From positions 1,550,001-1,614,000 of the forward strand of contig CP003179.1 in the NCBI GenBank assembly GCA_000237975.1: 64,000 bases of DNA. Reading direction: 5' to 3'. Of this stretch, positions 7,961-15,327 are shown in pieces; within the stretch, counting starts at the first letter, position 1, and each line of letters begins with the position of its first letter. The DNA comes from Sulfobacillus acidophilus DSM 10332 (lineage in GTDB: Bacteria > Bacillota > Sulfobacillia > Sulfobacillales > Sulfobacillaceae). Under the pieces are notes generated by a model. That model ran no database searches and was not told where the DNA came from. It saw nothing but the letters and a program-made list of their open reading frames with translations. Made by a program: the position numbers and the translations under genes.

Positions 7961-7992
7961 CAAACAACTAGCCGAGCAAATACAGCCCAGGG

Positions 7993-7998
7993 TATAAT
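7993..7998 (+). promoter_or_regulatory. -10 box of the CsoR-family regulator gene
   Basis: A perfect TATAAT lies 27 bases ahead of the start at 8025. No convincing -35 hexamer is seen at 17 bases, so the promoter may be weak or activator-dependent. Confidence 0.4.
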
Positions 7999-8024
7999 AT
8001 TGCTGAACGACGGGGGGGTTATAC

Positions 8025-8306
8025 ATGGACACGGAAGATCGCATTGTCTATTGGGACGACCAGGAAATCTTAAACCGCCTTCGGCGCATTGAGGGTCAGA
8101 TTCGGGGCGTTCAACAGCTGGTATTAAAGCACGAAACCTGTCGCGCCATTCTCACCCAGCTTTCGGCGGTGGAAGGGGCGCTCCGTCAGGTGAGCCGGAT
8201 CGTCCAAACCTGTAGTGTGGCCGAAGCCTTGGTGGAAGAAGCCCAATTCACCGAGGTGGACGTCTCACAAATTCGCGAGACATTAAAAAAAGTCCTCAAA
8301 TCGTAA
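8025..8306 (+). CDS. CsoR/FrmR/RcnR-family metal- or persulfide-responsive repressor
   Basis: A 93-residue all-helical DUF156 repressor of the CsoR/RcnR/CstR type. The helix-1 signature LNRLRRIEGQIRGVQQL is clear. C39 (HETCRAI) matches the first conserved cysteine. The usual second cysteine, 29 residues later, is missing; instead C63 lies 24 residues after C39, and the His of the Cu(I)-binding CsoR is absent. This argues against copper sensing and is compatible with thiol or persulfide sensing, though the cysteine spacing is odd even for CstR. It is divergent from the DUF302-glutaredoxin-hydrolase-UPYC operon, whose promoter contains a fitting operator. A strong ribosome site (GGGGGGG, 8012-8018) precedes the ATG. 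Confidence 0.88.
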   Translation: MDTEDRIVYWDDQEILNRLRRIEGQIRGVQQLVLKHETCRAILTQLSAVEGALRQVSRIVQTCSVAEALVEEAQFTEVDVSQIRETLKKVLKS

Positions 8307-8413
8307 TCCGGCAAACGGTGCCAGGCACACCGGTCGGGGTCTCTTCATAGCATAGATAACTGGCCATTTCACCTGATTCGGCTCAGCGGTTGTGAGGATC
8401 CAAAGGAGTGGTG

Positions 8414-8767
8414 ATGCTGATGCTCGGCACCGTTTCGCTTTTGTTGGTGACCCTGGGATTAGTCCAAGGTGCGGTTTGGCTAGCCGGGTATATTGGGGGC
8501 AACGCTTTTCCGCAACCCCTGTCGGAAGCGGAAGAAGAGGATCATTTGCGACGGTTGAAAGCGGGCGATCCGGCTGCGCGGCAAGCTCTGATCGAACATA
8601 ACTTACGGTTGGTGGCGCATGTCGTCCGTAAGTATGCCTCCACCGGCGAAGACAATGACGATCTCATCTCGATCGGGACCATCGGCCTTATTAAAGGCAT
8701 TGATTCGTTTGATCCGGATAAGGGGGTCCGATTGGCGACCTATTGTGCCCGATGCATTGACAACGAG
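8414..8767 (+). CDS. sigK: Sporulation sigma factor K, N-terminal half (interrupted gene)
   Basis: These 118 codons match the N-terminal half of pro-sigma-K: a hydrophobic pro-sequence, [24 protein letters not shown], and the [17 protein letters not shown] region-2 core, ending in CIDNE. Without rearrangement the frame runs into foreign sequence and stops at 8827. Joined at the repeated ACGAG to 11449-11817, it gives a continuous 240-residue sigma factor, nearly the length of Bacillus subtilis SigK (241), with the join at the position where the B. subtilis skin element inserts. Sigma-K drives late mother-cell genes. The start is ATG 8414, after AAAGGAG at 8402-8408. Confidence 0.93.
8763..8767 (+). 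repeat. Left crossover repeat of the skin element (ACGAG)
   Basis: ACGAG at 8763-8767 is repeated at 11444-11448. Recombination anywhere inside these five bases restores the sigK frame exactly, giving D-N-E-V-L-M-H-L-R. Confidence 0.8.
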
Positions 8768-8799
8768 ATGGTATGGTCAAAGATTTTTTATTTGATCTC

Positions 8800-8828
8800 T
8801 TGTGAGACAAAGTCTCACGTGATATGAT
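8800..8828 (+). promoter_or_regulatory. dps promoter with a perfect palindrome between the boxes
   Basis: TTGTGA (8800-8805) and TATGAT (8823-8828) are 17 bases apart. A perfect palindrome, GTGAGAC-AAA-GTCTCAC (8802-8818), overlaps the -35 box and the spacer. The Fur/PerR-type gene just downstream is the obvious candidate regulator, though the palindrome is not the classical PerR or Fur box. Transcription would begin very close to the dps ribosome site. Confidence 0.55.
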
Positions 8829-8847
8829 TTTCACGGAGGTGGCGAAT

Positions 8848-9330
8848 ATGAGTTTACGGGCAACACGGATTGAGATGCCTGCATCAACGCGGGAGCAGGT
8901 GGTCACCCTATTAAACCAGCGGGTCGCCGAGGTGACCGACGTCTGGATGCAGATTAAATTAGCCCATTGGAATGTGCGGGGGCCGCATTTTCAGGCGTAC
9001 CATACGTTATTTGACACCCTGGCCGATCATCTATTGGAGGCCCAAGACGCGCTGGCCGAACGGGCGGCCACACTCGGCGGGGAGGCGGGAATGCCGCTTG
9101 GCCAAATGGCACAAATGGCCAATGGCCCCACCTGGCCGATGGGGGTGCGCCAAGACCGGCAGGTAATCATTTTGGTCGCGGACCGGCTGAGCCATATCGC
9201 GAACCGAATCCGTCAGGATATTGACGAAACGGCCGCCTGGGGCGACGCCGGAACCGCCGATTTGTTGACCGAAATATCCCGACAACTGGATCACGACTTG
9301 TGGTTAGTGGAAGCACATGGGGAGGCCTAA
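8848..9330 (+). CDS. dps: Dps-family ferritin-like DNA-protection protein
   Basis: A 160-residue Dps/miniferritin. The ferroxidase signature is visible: KLAHWNVRGPHF, then HTLFDTLADHL, and D-x3-AERAATLGG. Dps forms dodecamers that oxidise Fe(II) with peroxide and store the iron, protecting DNA, which is relevant in an iron-rich acidic habitat. The start is ATG 8848 with GGAGG seven bases upstream; an earlier in-frame ATG at 8824 lies in the promoter. The gene lies inside the skin-like element and so would be lost from the mother-cell chromosome on excision. The Fur/PerR gene follows after 27 bases, probably in the same transcript. Confidence 0.93.
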   Translation: MSLRATRIEMPASTREQVVTLLNQRVAEVTDVWMQIKLAHWNVRGPHFQAYHTLFDTLADHLLEAQDALAERAATLGGEAGMPLGQMAQMANGPTWPMGVRQDRQVIILVADRLSHIANRIRQDIDETAAWGDAGTADLLTEISRQLDHDLWLVEAHGEA

Positions 9331-9357
9331 GGCCCATGACGGAGGAGGCAAGCACGG

Positions 9358-9786
9358 GTGAGTCTTTCGTGGCGGGCGGACGACTTGTTAAAAGCGCACG
9401 GGATGCGGGTGACCCCCCAACGCCGGCATATTCTCACCGTATTTTTGGAGGATACAGGCATGCATCGGTCCGCCGACGAGGTGCGCGAACGAATTTTGCC
9501 CGTGTTGCCGGAGTTGGCTCGGGGAACCACCTATAATACGTTGCGGGAGTTGGTCCGGCAAGGCATATTAGAGGAAATCCCGAGTCCTGAGGGCGTGATG
9601 CTGTATGGACTCCGTCTGGTTCCGCATCACCATTTTGTGTGCGATCGGTGCCATCGATATTTTGACGTGCCTTGGGATACGGTTCCGGTCCCGGCATTTC
9701 CGTTGCCGCCGGACATTGGCCAGGTGAACGGGGTGACGCTCGTCGCCCATGGCATCTGTGCCGCTTGCCAAAAAGGCCAGGCCTAG
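9358..9786 (+). CDS. Fur-family regulator, PerR-like
   Basis: A 142-residue Fur-superfamily repressor: winged helix (RVTPQRRHILTVF, ARGTTYNTLREL) and a dimerisation domain with two CxxC pairs (C95/C98 and C134/C137) that would hold structural zinc. H36, the H90-H92 cluster and D103 resemble PerR regulatory-metal ligands, so it may sense peroxide through iron or manganese; Fur or Zur function is not excluded. The start is GTG 9358 after GGAGGAGG (9341-9348). It lies between dps and the recombinase on the skin-like element, and the palindrome in the dps promoter is its likely target. Confidence 0.88.
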   Translation: MSLSWRADDLLKAHGMRVTPQRRHILTVFLEDTGMHRSADEVRERILPVLPELARGTTYNTLRELVRQGILEEIPSPEGVMLYGLRLVPHHHFVCDRCHRYFDVPWDTVPVPAFPLPPDIGQVNGVTLVAHGICAACQKGQA

Positions 9787-9846
9787 TTTTTCGGTCGTGT
9801 CGCGTACATTCCACCGAAGCCTTTCAAGGTTCTGGGAAAGGAGTCG

Positions 9847-10029
9847 GTGGTTTTGCGTCGATCACATCGAAAAGAGAATCCGTTTCAAAACTGGCCGGTG
9901 GTGATCCAAGGAACCGAAGAACCCTTGCCGAATACGGTGTGGGAGGCATTCCAGCGGATTTTGGCCCGGGATCCGGAGAGGGGGCGAGACCGTGAAGGCC
10001 GCCATTTATCTTCGCGTCTCGAGCGATGA
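9847..10029 (+). CDS. Possible small protein between the Fur-type regulator and the recombinase
   Basis: A 60-codon frame starting at GTG 9847 with AAAGGAG (9837-9843) four bases upstream. The first ~45 residues use codons like those of neighbouring genes and include the plausible segment NPFQNWPVVIQGTEEPLPN. The last 13 codons overlap the recombinase start. I recognise no family. It could be a real small gene of the element or a chance frame. Confidence 0.4.
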   Translation: MVLRRSHRKENPFQNWPVVIQGTEEPLPNTVWEAFQRILARDPERGRDREGRHLSSRLER

Positions 10030-11455
10030 GCAAGCGCTTCACGGGTATAGCCTCGCGGCACAGCGGCACGCCTGCCGGGAACGGGCCCGGCAATTGGGAG
10101 CCGAGGAGATTCAAGAGTGGGCAGACGAAGGCATTCCCGGTACCGTCTGGGATCGGCCGGGATTGACACAGTTACGGCAAGCGGTCAGTGCCCGTGCGAT
10201 CGATTTGGTGGTGATTTACGATCCGGATCGGTTTGCCCGCTCGCTGGCCTTGCAGTTGGTGGTGACGGAAGAGATTGAGCGGGCGGGGGTTCAGCTGGAA
10301 TTTGTCAACTTCGACTGGCAAGATACGCCGGAGGGCAAGCTCTTTTATGCCATGCGGGGCGCGTTTTCGGAGTACGAACGGGAAAAGATTCGCTTACGCA
10401 CCTCTCTCGGCCGCCTACAGAAAGCCAGGCAAGGGCATATGCCGATGGCGGTGGCCCCCTATGGTTACCGCTATGATCCGGCGACGGCTCGTTTAGAGGT
10501 ACATCCGCAAGAGGCCCCGATTGTTGTGCGCATGTTTACCGAATGTGTGCAGGAGCAAAAAAGCCTGAATTCCATCGCCCGTCAGTTGACGACCGAGAAG
10601 ATTCCCACCCGTAAAGGGCTCGGCGTTTGGCACCGCCAAGTGATCCGGCAAATCCTGCAAAATCCGGTCTATACCGGAACCTTTTATGCCAACCGGTATG
10701 AAACCTACGGGGTCGGGCTGAATCGCTTTCGTCCGGCCGGCACCAAAGTTCGGCGTAAAGTGCGCCCCCGTTCGGAGTGGATTGGCATTCCGGCGCCACG
10801 CCTCATCGACCCGGTGATTTGGGAGGCGGCCCAACAGCGGATACGCGAGCGCACCCGGACGCCGGGGACGTCCTATCTTTTAGCCGGGTTGGTGCGCTGC
10901 GGCTTGTGCCGGCAAACATTGGTGGGGCGTCGCGACCAATCGTGGGGTCGCCCAAATCGCATCTATACCTGTCGGAAACATTCGGCCGGTGCGGCTCACC
11001 CCGGATGTCGGCCCGAGCGTCGGCTAGACGCCGATGCGCTCGAAGACGCGATTTGGCAGGGAATGAAATCCTATGGGAGCCGCCTGTTGCAGCAGTTGGC
11101 GGAGAGGCCCGCCGGGGAAGGAAATGACCGGCACGCACGGCTGGACCGCATTACCCGGGCCCAAGGCCATTTACTGGACGCATTGGCGGAAGGTCTCGGC
11201 GATCCGGCCGTCATTCGCCGACGCCTGCGGGCGTTAGAGGAGGAACGACGAGCGTTGGACCCCTCGCTGAGCCCTCCCTCCGTCCGCTCGGGGCGGGTCT
11301 TCGAGTGGGAGGCGATACCGGTCTATTGGCGGCGGGAAATTTTAGAGGTGTTGGTCCGCAGGATCGTCGTCGGCGACGGGCAACTCACGATTGTGCTGAA
11401 GACCGATCCGGAAAACATTTCCGTGGCCCGTATGACGGTACCGACGAGGTGTTGA
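9992..11455 (+). CDS. Serine site-specific recombinase, SpoIVCA-like (skin excisionase)
   Basis: A 487-residue large serine recombinase. The resolvase domain begins YLRVSSDEQ with the nucleophile at S10, followed by R80 and R83 in DPDRFARS and the EREKIRLRTSLG helix near residue 130. A recombinase domain follows (PYGYRYD, then IARQLTTEKIPTRKG), then a zinc-ribbon (CGLC at one end, YTCRKH with HPGC at the other) and a short C-terminal tail. It should excise the element to rebuild sigK. The start is GTG 9992 after GAGGGGGCG. Its final codons cross the right crossover repeat, so the stop lies in sigK sequence; in the excised circle the C-terminus would change to a slightly longer tail. Confidence 0.93.
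   Translation: MKAAIYLRVSSDEQALHGYSLAAQRHACRERARQLGAEEIQEWADEGIPGTVWDRPGLTQLRQAVSARAIDLVVIYDPDRFARSLALQLVVTEEIERAGVQLEFVNFDWQDTPEGKLFYAMRGAFSEYEREKIRLRTSLGRLQKARQGHMPMAVAPYGYRYDPATARLEVHPQEAPIVVRMFTECVQEQKSLNSIARQLTTEKIPTRKGLGVWHRQVIRQILQNPVYTGTFYANRYETYGVGLNRFRPAGTKVRRKVRPRSEWIGIPAPRLIDPVIWEAAQQRIRERTRTPGTSYLLAGLVRCGLCRQTLVGRRDQSWGRPNRIYTCRKHSAGAAHPGCRPERRLDADALEDAIWQGMKSYGSRLLQQLAERPAGEGNDRHARLDRITRAQGHLLDALAEGLGDPAVIRRRLRALEEERRALDPSLSPPSVRSGRVFEWEAIPVYWRREILEVLVRRIVVGDGQLTIVLKTDPENISVARMTVPTRC
11444..11448 (+). repeat. Right crossover repeat of the skin element (ACGAG)
   Basis: This second copy of ACGAG lies at the end of the recombinase gene and directly before the sigK C-terminal half, in the same reading phase as the left copy. 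Confidence 0.8.
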
Positions 11456-11817
11456 TGCATCTCCGGAATCGTAAAAAGACGAATCGGGAAGTCAGTTTAT
11501 ATGACCCGATCGGGGTCGACCGGGAAGGGAACGAGATCTCCTTGGTCGATGTATTGGGAACCGACCCGGAAGTGGTGGCCGATCAGGTAGAAGTGTTGGT
11601 CGTCATCGAGTGGGTGCGAAATTTTGTACAGTCGCTCACTCAAAAAGAGAAAATGGTGCTGGATTTGCGTTTCGGCTTGAACGGTCATCCGCGAATGACC
11701 CAACGAGACATTGCTCGTCATTTAAATATTTCCCGTAGTTATGTATCACGCATCGAAAAGCGTGCCGTACGCAAGATTTTGCGGGAATTGGGGTCATCCG
11801 ATCGGATGCCGCAATAA
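11449..11817 (+). CDS. sigK: Sporulation sigma factor K, C-terminal half (interrupted gene)
   Basis: 122 codons plus stop encoding sigma regions 3 and 4 of SigK. Visible are VLMHLRNRKKTNREVSLYDP, the GNEISLVDVLG segment, the KMVLDLRFGL turn and the DNA-binding helix ISRSYVSRIEKRA. The fragment has no ribosome site or proper start of its own, so it is expressed only after excision joins it to 8414-8767. Compared with B. subtilis SigK the C-terminus lacks the last Lys-rich residues. Confidence 0.93.
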   Translation: MLMHLRNRKKTNREVSLYDPIGVDREGNEISLVDVLGTDPEVVADQVEVLVVIEWVRNFVQSLTQKEKMVLDLRFGLNGHPRMTQRDIARHLNISRSYVSRIEKRAVRKILRELGSSDRMPQ

Positions 11818-11911
11818 AACAAACGGCCGGGGGAGCCGGAAAGGGCTTGGGCATGGGGACTTGAACGAGGGTGGGCGATTTGAAAAGTCCCGGTACGAGA
11901 CTCAACGTGAA

Positions 11912-11936
11912 GGGGGCGGGTGAATCCCCCGCCCCC
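11912..11936. terminator. GC-rich hairpin between convergent sigK and suf transcripts
   Basis: Arms GGGGGCGGG (11912-11920) and CCCGCCCCC (11928-11936) form a 9-base-pair stem between converging genes. The T tract is poor on both strands, so termination is likely but not certain. Confidence 0.6.
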
Positions 11937-11947
11937 GTTCTGTGAGA

Positions 11948-12256
11948 TTAGTCAACGGCGATAAATACGGTGCCGTTTTCAATTTTTACGGGATAGGTGC
12001 GAATAGGCGAGACCGCCGGAAAATGTTTCGCTTTACCGGTCCGGATGTCAAACCGCCCACCGTGCCGAGGACATTCGATGATATAGCCATGTTGGTCGCC
12101 CTCGGACAGGGACGCTTCCGCATGACTGCACAAATCCTCGGTGGCAAAGATTTCGTCTTGTACCCGGTACAGCGCAATATCGTCTTCACCGACGACCACC
12201 AGGACCGGCTGGCCCTCCCGAATCTCGTCGGCCTGTGCCACAGGTTGCCAAGCCAC
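11948..12256 (-). CDS. Rieske-type [2Fe-2S] ferredoxin at the end of the suf operon
   Basis: A 102-residue single-domain Rieske protein with both cluster motifs: C43-S-H45 and C62-P-R-H65-G. There is no membrane helix, so it is a soluble electron carrier like those that serve oxygenases, or a partner in Fe-S assembly. The gene begins on GTG 12256 and overlaps the sufB stop by one base, so it is part of the suf operon. Its partner is not known. Confidence 0.92.
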   Translation of the reverse strand: MAWQPVAQADEIREGQPVLVVVGEDDIALYRVQDEIFATEDLCSHAEASLSEGDQHGYIIECPRHGGRFDIRTGKAKHFPAVSPIRTYPVKIENGTVFIAVD

Positions 12257-13647
12257 TACCCGATAGCCCCTTCCATCTCAAACTTGATTAAGCGGTTCAT
12301 TTCCACGGCAAATTCCATGGGCAACTCGCGCGTAAAGGGTTCGATAAATCCCATGACAATCATGCGCGTGGCTTCTTCTTCACTGAGGCCACGACTGGTG
12401 AGGTAGAATAAGGCTTCTTCACTCACCTTGGTCACGGTCGCCTCATGCTCCATTTCCGAGTTGGCGTTTTCGACTTCGCTATAGGGAATCGTATCCGATG
12501 TCGACAAATCGTCCATAATCAACGTGTCACATTTGACGTTGGATTTTGACCCGTCCGCATCCGGAGCAAAGTGTACGAGCCCGCGATAGGTGGTTTTCCC
12601 GCCATGCTTGCTGATGGACTTGGATACGATGGTCGAGGTGGTATGGGGCGCCGCATGAATCATTTTGGCGCCGGTATCTTGGTGCTGGTCTTTACCGGCC
12701 ACCGCAATCGAGAGGACCATGCCTTTAGCTCCGGGTCCCACCAAATAGACGGAGGGATACTTCATGGTGGCTTTTGAGCCGATGTTACCGTCGACCCATT
12801 CCATGGTGGCGTCCTGGTAGGCAATAGCCCGCTTGGTCACCAAGTTATAAATATTAGGTGCCCAGTTTTGGACGGTCGTGTAGCGCATCCGCGCCCGATC
12901 TTTGACGATGATTTCGACCACCGCGGAATGTAAGGACTCGCTGGAATAGACCGGAGCGGTACAGCCTTCCACGTAATGACCGAAGGAATCCTCTTCGGCG
13001 ATGATGAGCGTTCGCTCAAATTGCCCCATATTTTCCGAGTTAATCCGGAAATAGGCTTGTAACGGGATATCGGTCTTCACGCCTTTGGGAATGTAGACGA
13101 ACGACCCGCCGGACCACACGGCCGAATTTAAGGCGGCAAATTTATTGTCCTCCGGAGGGATGACGGTCCCGAAATATTCCCGGAACAGTTCCGGATATTC
13201 GCGTAACGCGGAATCGGTGTCGGTAAAGATAATGCCCTTCGCTTTCAAATCATCCCGGATACTGTGGTAAACCACTTCCGATTCGTATTGGGCCGATACC
13301 CCGGCGAGAAACTTCCGCTCGGCTTCCGGTATCCCCAGCCGTTCGAACGTATCTTTAATCGCCTGCGGAACATCCTCCCAGGTCCGTCCTTGCCGTTCGG
13401 ACGGTTTGACGTAATAGACAATATCGTCGAAGTTGAGGGCGTCGAGGTTGGCTCCCCACTTCGGCATCGGTTTTTTATAAAAGACATCCAGCGCATGCAG
13501 GCGGAAATCTAACATCCACTTCGGTTCTTGCTTGATGCGGGAAATCTCTTCGACGGTTTCCCGGCTCAGGCCGCGGTTAAACTTTAAGACCGCAACATCG
13601 CCGTCGTTAAAGCCGTATTGATATTCCGATTGAATATCTGACGCCAT
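12256..13647 (-). CDS. sufB: Fe-S cluster assembly scaffold SufB
   Basis: SufB is the scaffold of the SufBCD complex on which Fe-S clusters form. The 463-residue protein shows the family core throughout, including [37 protein letters not shown], the GRGLVHF-like turn [30 protein letters not shown] and the conserved Glu-rich C-terminal region. The start is ATG 13647, preceded by AAAGGAGG; the longer frame would begin inside the ribosome site. It lies 28 bases after sufU. Confidence 0.97.
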   Translation of the reverse strand: MASDIQSEYQYGFNDGDVAVLKFNRGLSRETVEEISRIKQEPKWMLDFRLHALDVFYKKPMPKWGANLDALNFDDIVYYVKPSERQGRTWEDVPQAIKDTFERLGIPEAERKFLAGVSAQYESEVVYHSIRDDLKAKGIIFTDTDSALREYPELFREYFGTVIPPEDNKFAALNSAVWSGGSFVYIPKGVKTDIPLQAYFRINSENMGQFERTLIIAEEDSFGHYVEGCTAPVYSSESLHSAVVEIIVKDRARMRYTTVQNWAPNIYNLVTKRAIAYQDATMEWVDGNIGSKATMKYPSVYLVGPGAKGMVLSIAVAGKDQHQDTGAKMIHAAPHTTSTIVSKSISKHGGKTTYRGLVHFAPDADGSKSNVKCDTLIMDDLSTSDTIPYSEVENANSEMEHEATVTKVSEEALFYLTSRGLSEEEATRMIVMGFIEPFTRELPMEFAVEMNRLIKFEMEGAIG

Positions 13648-13675
13648 GGGTTCTTCCTCCTTTAATCCCAATCCC

Positions 13676-14107
13676 TTATTCCGCCGGTTGCTCGGGTTCC
13701 GTCAAGCCCTTTTCCAAGGCATTATGCGCCAAAGTGGCGCACTTTACGCGGCTTGGAAACTGGGAAACCCCTTTCAATGCTTCCAAATCGCCCAAGGGAA
13801 CCGGCGAGGGCTCCCCGGTCAAAAAGGATTTAAAGCTCCGGGCTAGCATGAGTGCCTGATCCACCGGTTGGCCTTTAACCGCTTCCGTCAACATGGAGGC
13901 GGAGGCCATGCTAATTGAGCACCCGTGGCCTTCAAATCGAATATCGGCGATCCGGCCGTCGTGAATCTCCAACTCCAATTGAATCTGGTCTCCACAGGTC
14001 GGGTTAAGCAACCCGACCACGCGTGTCGGGTGCTCTAAATGGCCCCGATTGCGCGGCGACTGATTATGATCCAAAATCGTTTCGCGATAAAGATCGTCTA
14101 AATTCAT
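13676..14107 (-). CDS. sufU: Zinc-dependent sulfurtransferase SufU
   Basis: SufU accepts sulfur from the SufS cysteine desulfurase by zinc-ligand exchange and passes it on to SufBCD. The 143-residue protein has the three ligands C38 (NPTCGDQ, with D40), C63 (GHGCSIS) and C123 (VKCATLAHN). The 18-21 residue insertion that separates SufU from the scaffold IscU is present between C63 and C123. It starts on an ATGA overlap with sufS. Confidence 0.95.
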   Translation of the reverse strand: MNLDDLYRETILDHNQSPRNRGHLEHPTRVVGLLNPTCGDQIQLELEIHDGRIADIRFEGHGCSISMASASMLTEAVKGQPVDQALMLARSFKSFLTGEPSPVPLGDLEALKGVSQFPSRVKCATLAHNALEKGLTEPEQPAE

Positions 14108-15327
14108 CAGCGAAAGTACCTCTGCGTTTCTCCGATGACTTCCACCAAGGTATCGATGTCAGCCTCGGTATTATAGACATAGAAACTGGCACGGGCGGTA
14201 GATCCCACGCCTAACCACGCCAACAGCGGTTGTGCGCAATGATGCCCGGCTCGGATGGCCACGCCATTGGAGTCAAACACTTGGGCCACGTCATGGGGAT
14301 GGATACCTTCCAGGTTAAATGCCACCAGGGCACCGCGAGGTGCGGGGGGGCCATAAACGGTCACGCCGCCGACGGCTTTTAGCCGTTGGTAGGCCAATTC
14401 GCCTAAGGCTTGCCCGTGCGCGGCGACGACGTCCATGCCAATGGCGGTTAAATAATCGACGGCCGCCCCTAACCCAATGGCTCCGGCGATGTTTGGCGTG
14501 CCGCCCTCCAATTTGGCCGGCAATTCGGCCCACGTCGCCGTTTCCCGATCGACATAGGCAATCATTTCCCCGCCAAAAAGCACGGGATCCATCGCGTCTA
14601 ACAACTCGCGACGTCCCCATAAGACACCGATGCCGGTCGGCCCTAACATTTTGTGCCCGGAAAAGGCCAAAAAATCCGCTCCCAGACGTTTGACGTCCGT
14701 CGGTTCGTGCGGCACCGACTGCGCGCCGTCCACCACCATCACCGCACCCTGTTGATGGGCTAAAGCACTGATTTCCGCAATCGGGTTAATGGTCCCGAGA
14801 ACATTGGAAATGCGGGATAGGGCCACGATTTTGGTTTTGGCGTTAATCACCCGACGGACCTCGTCCAAGGCAATCGTGCCGTCGCCGTTTAATTCCACAA
14901 AGCGTAAAACGGCTTGCCGGCGTTGCGCCAATTGCTGCCAAGGAATTAAATTCGAATGATGCTCCATCGGTGACACGACAATTTCGTCGCCCGGCTGGAC
15001 AAATTTATCTCCCCAGCCTCGCGCGACGACGTTTAAACTCTCGGTGGTCCCGCGAGTAAAAATCACTTCTTGCGAGGTTTTGGCGCCAATGAAGCGGGCC
15101 ACCTTGCGCCGCGCGTCTTCATAGAGCGTGGTCGCCTCCTCCGCGAGCGTATGCACACTCCGGAGCACATTGGCATTCGAGTGTCGATAATAGTGGTCAA
15201 TGGCTTGAATGACCGACTCCGGCTTTTGGGAGGTGGCGGCACTGTCAAGATATACGAGTCGATGACCGTGAATTTCCCGCGTCAAAATGGGAAAATCCTG
15301 CCGGATATCCACTAAAGTCCGTGTCAT
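14107..15327 (-). CDS. sufS: Cysteine desulfurase SufS
   Basis: SufS releases sulfur from L-cysteine as an enzyme persulfide, using PLP. The 406-residue class V aminotransferase has the PLP lysine in SGHKMLGPTG, the VDGAQSVPH motif, and the catalytic cysteine in RAGHHCAQP. The start is ATG 15327, which overlaps the sufD stop; the in-frame upstream start at 15357 lies within sufD. It is the third gene of sufCDSUB. Confidence 0.96.
   Translation of the reverse strand: MTRTLVDIRQDFPILTREIHGHRLVYLDSAATSQKPESVIQAIDHYYRHSNANVLRSVHTLAEEATTLYEDARRKVARFIGAKTSQEVIFTRGTTESLNVVARGWGDKFVQPGDEIVVSPMEHHSNLIPWQQLAQRRQAVLRFVELNGDGTIALDEVRRVINAKTKIVALSRISNVLGTINPIAEISALAHQQGAVMVVDGAQSVPHEPTDVKRLGADFLAFSGHKMLGPTGIGVLWGRRELLDAMDPVLFGGEMIAYVDRETATWAELPAKLEGGTPNIAGAIGLGAAVDYLTAIGMDVVAAHGQALGELAYQRLKAVGGVTVYGPPAPRGALVAFNLEGIHPHDVAQVFDSNGVAIRAGHHCAQPLLAWLGVGSTARASFYVYNTEADIDTLVEVIGETQRYFR

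Larger units (their letters stand above)
8768..11448 (+). mobile_element. Skin-like sigK intervening element, 2,681 bp
   Basis: The element separates the two halves of sigK and carries dps, a Fur/PerR-type regulator, a small ORF and a SpoIVCA-like serine recombinase, all in the same direction as sigK. Excision between the two ACGAG copies removes 2,681 bp. The joined ends of the excised circle would contain an imperfect inverted repeat, TGACGGTACC, then eight bases, then GGTATGGTCA, as expected for a serine-recombinase attP site. It is far smaller than the ~48-kb skin of B. subtilis and has no phage structural genes. Developmental excision in the mother cell is known for other spore formers and inferred here. 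Confidence 0.88.

Noticed and set aside
8341-8360. Sigma-E promoter for sigK, from CATAGATA at 8351-8358.
   Set aside because: The -10 resembles the spoIIIA box, but no -35 like TCATATT is found 14 bases upstream, so the support is too weak to list.
8768-8827. Natural C-terminus of a truncated sigma factor ([10 protein letters not shown] and following).
   Set aside because: The residues after DNE do not match sigma-K; they are element sequence read in frame. The true continuation is at 11449.
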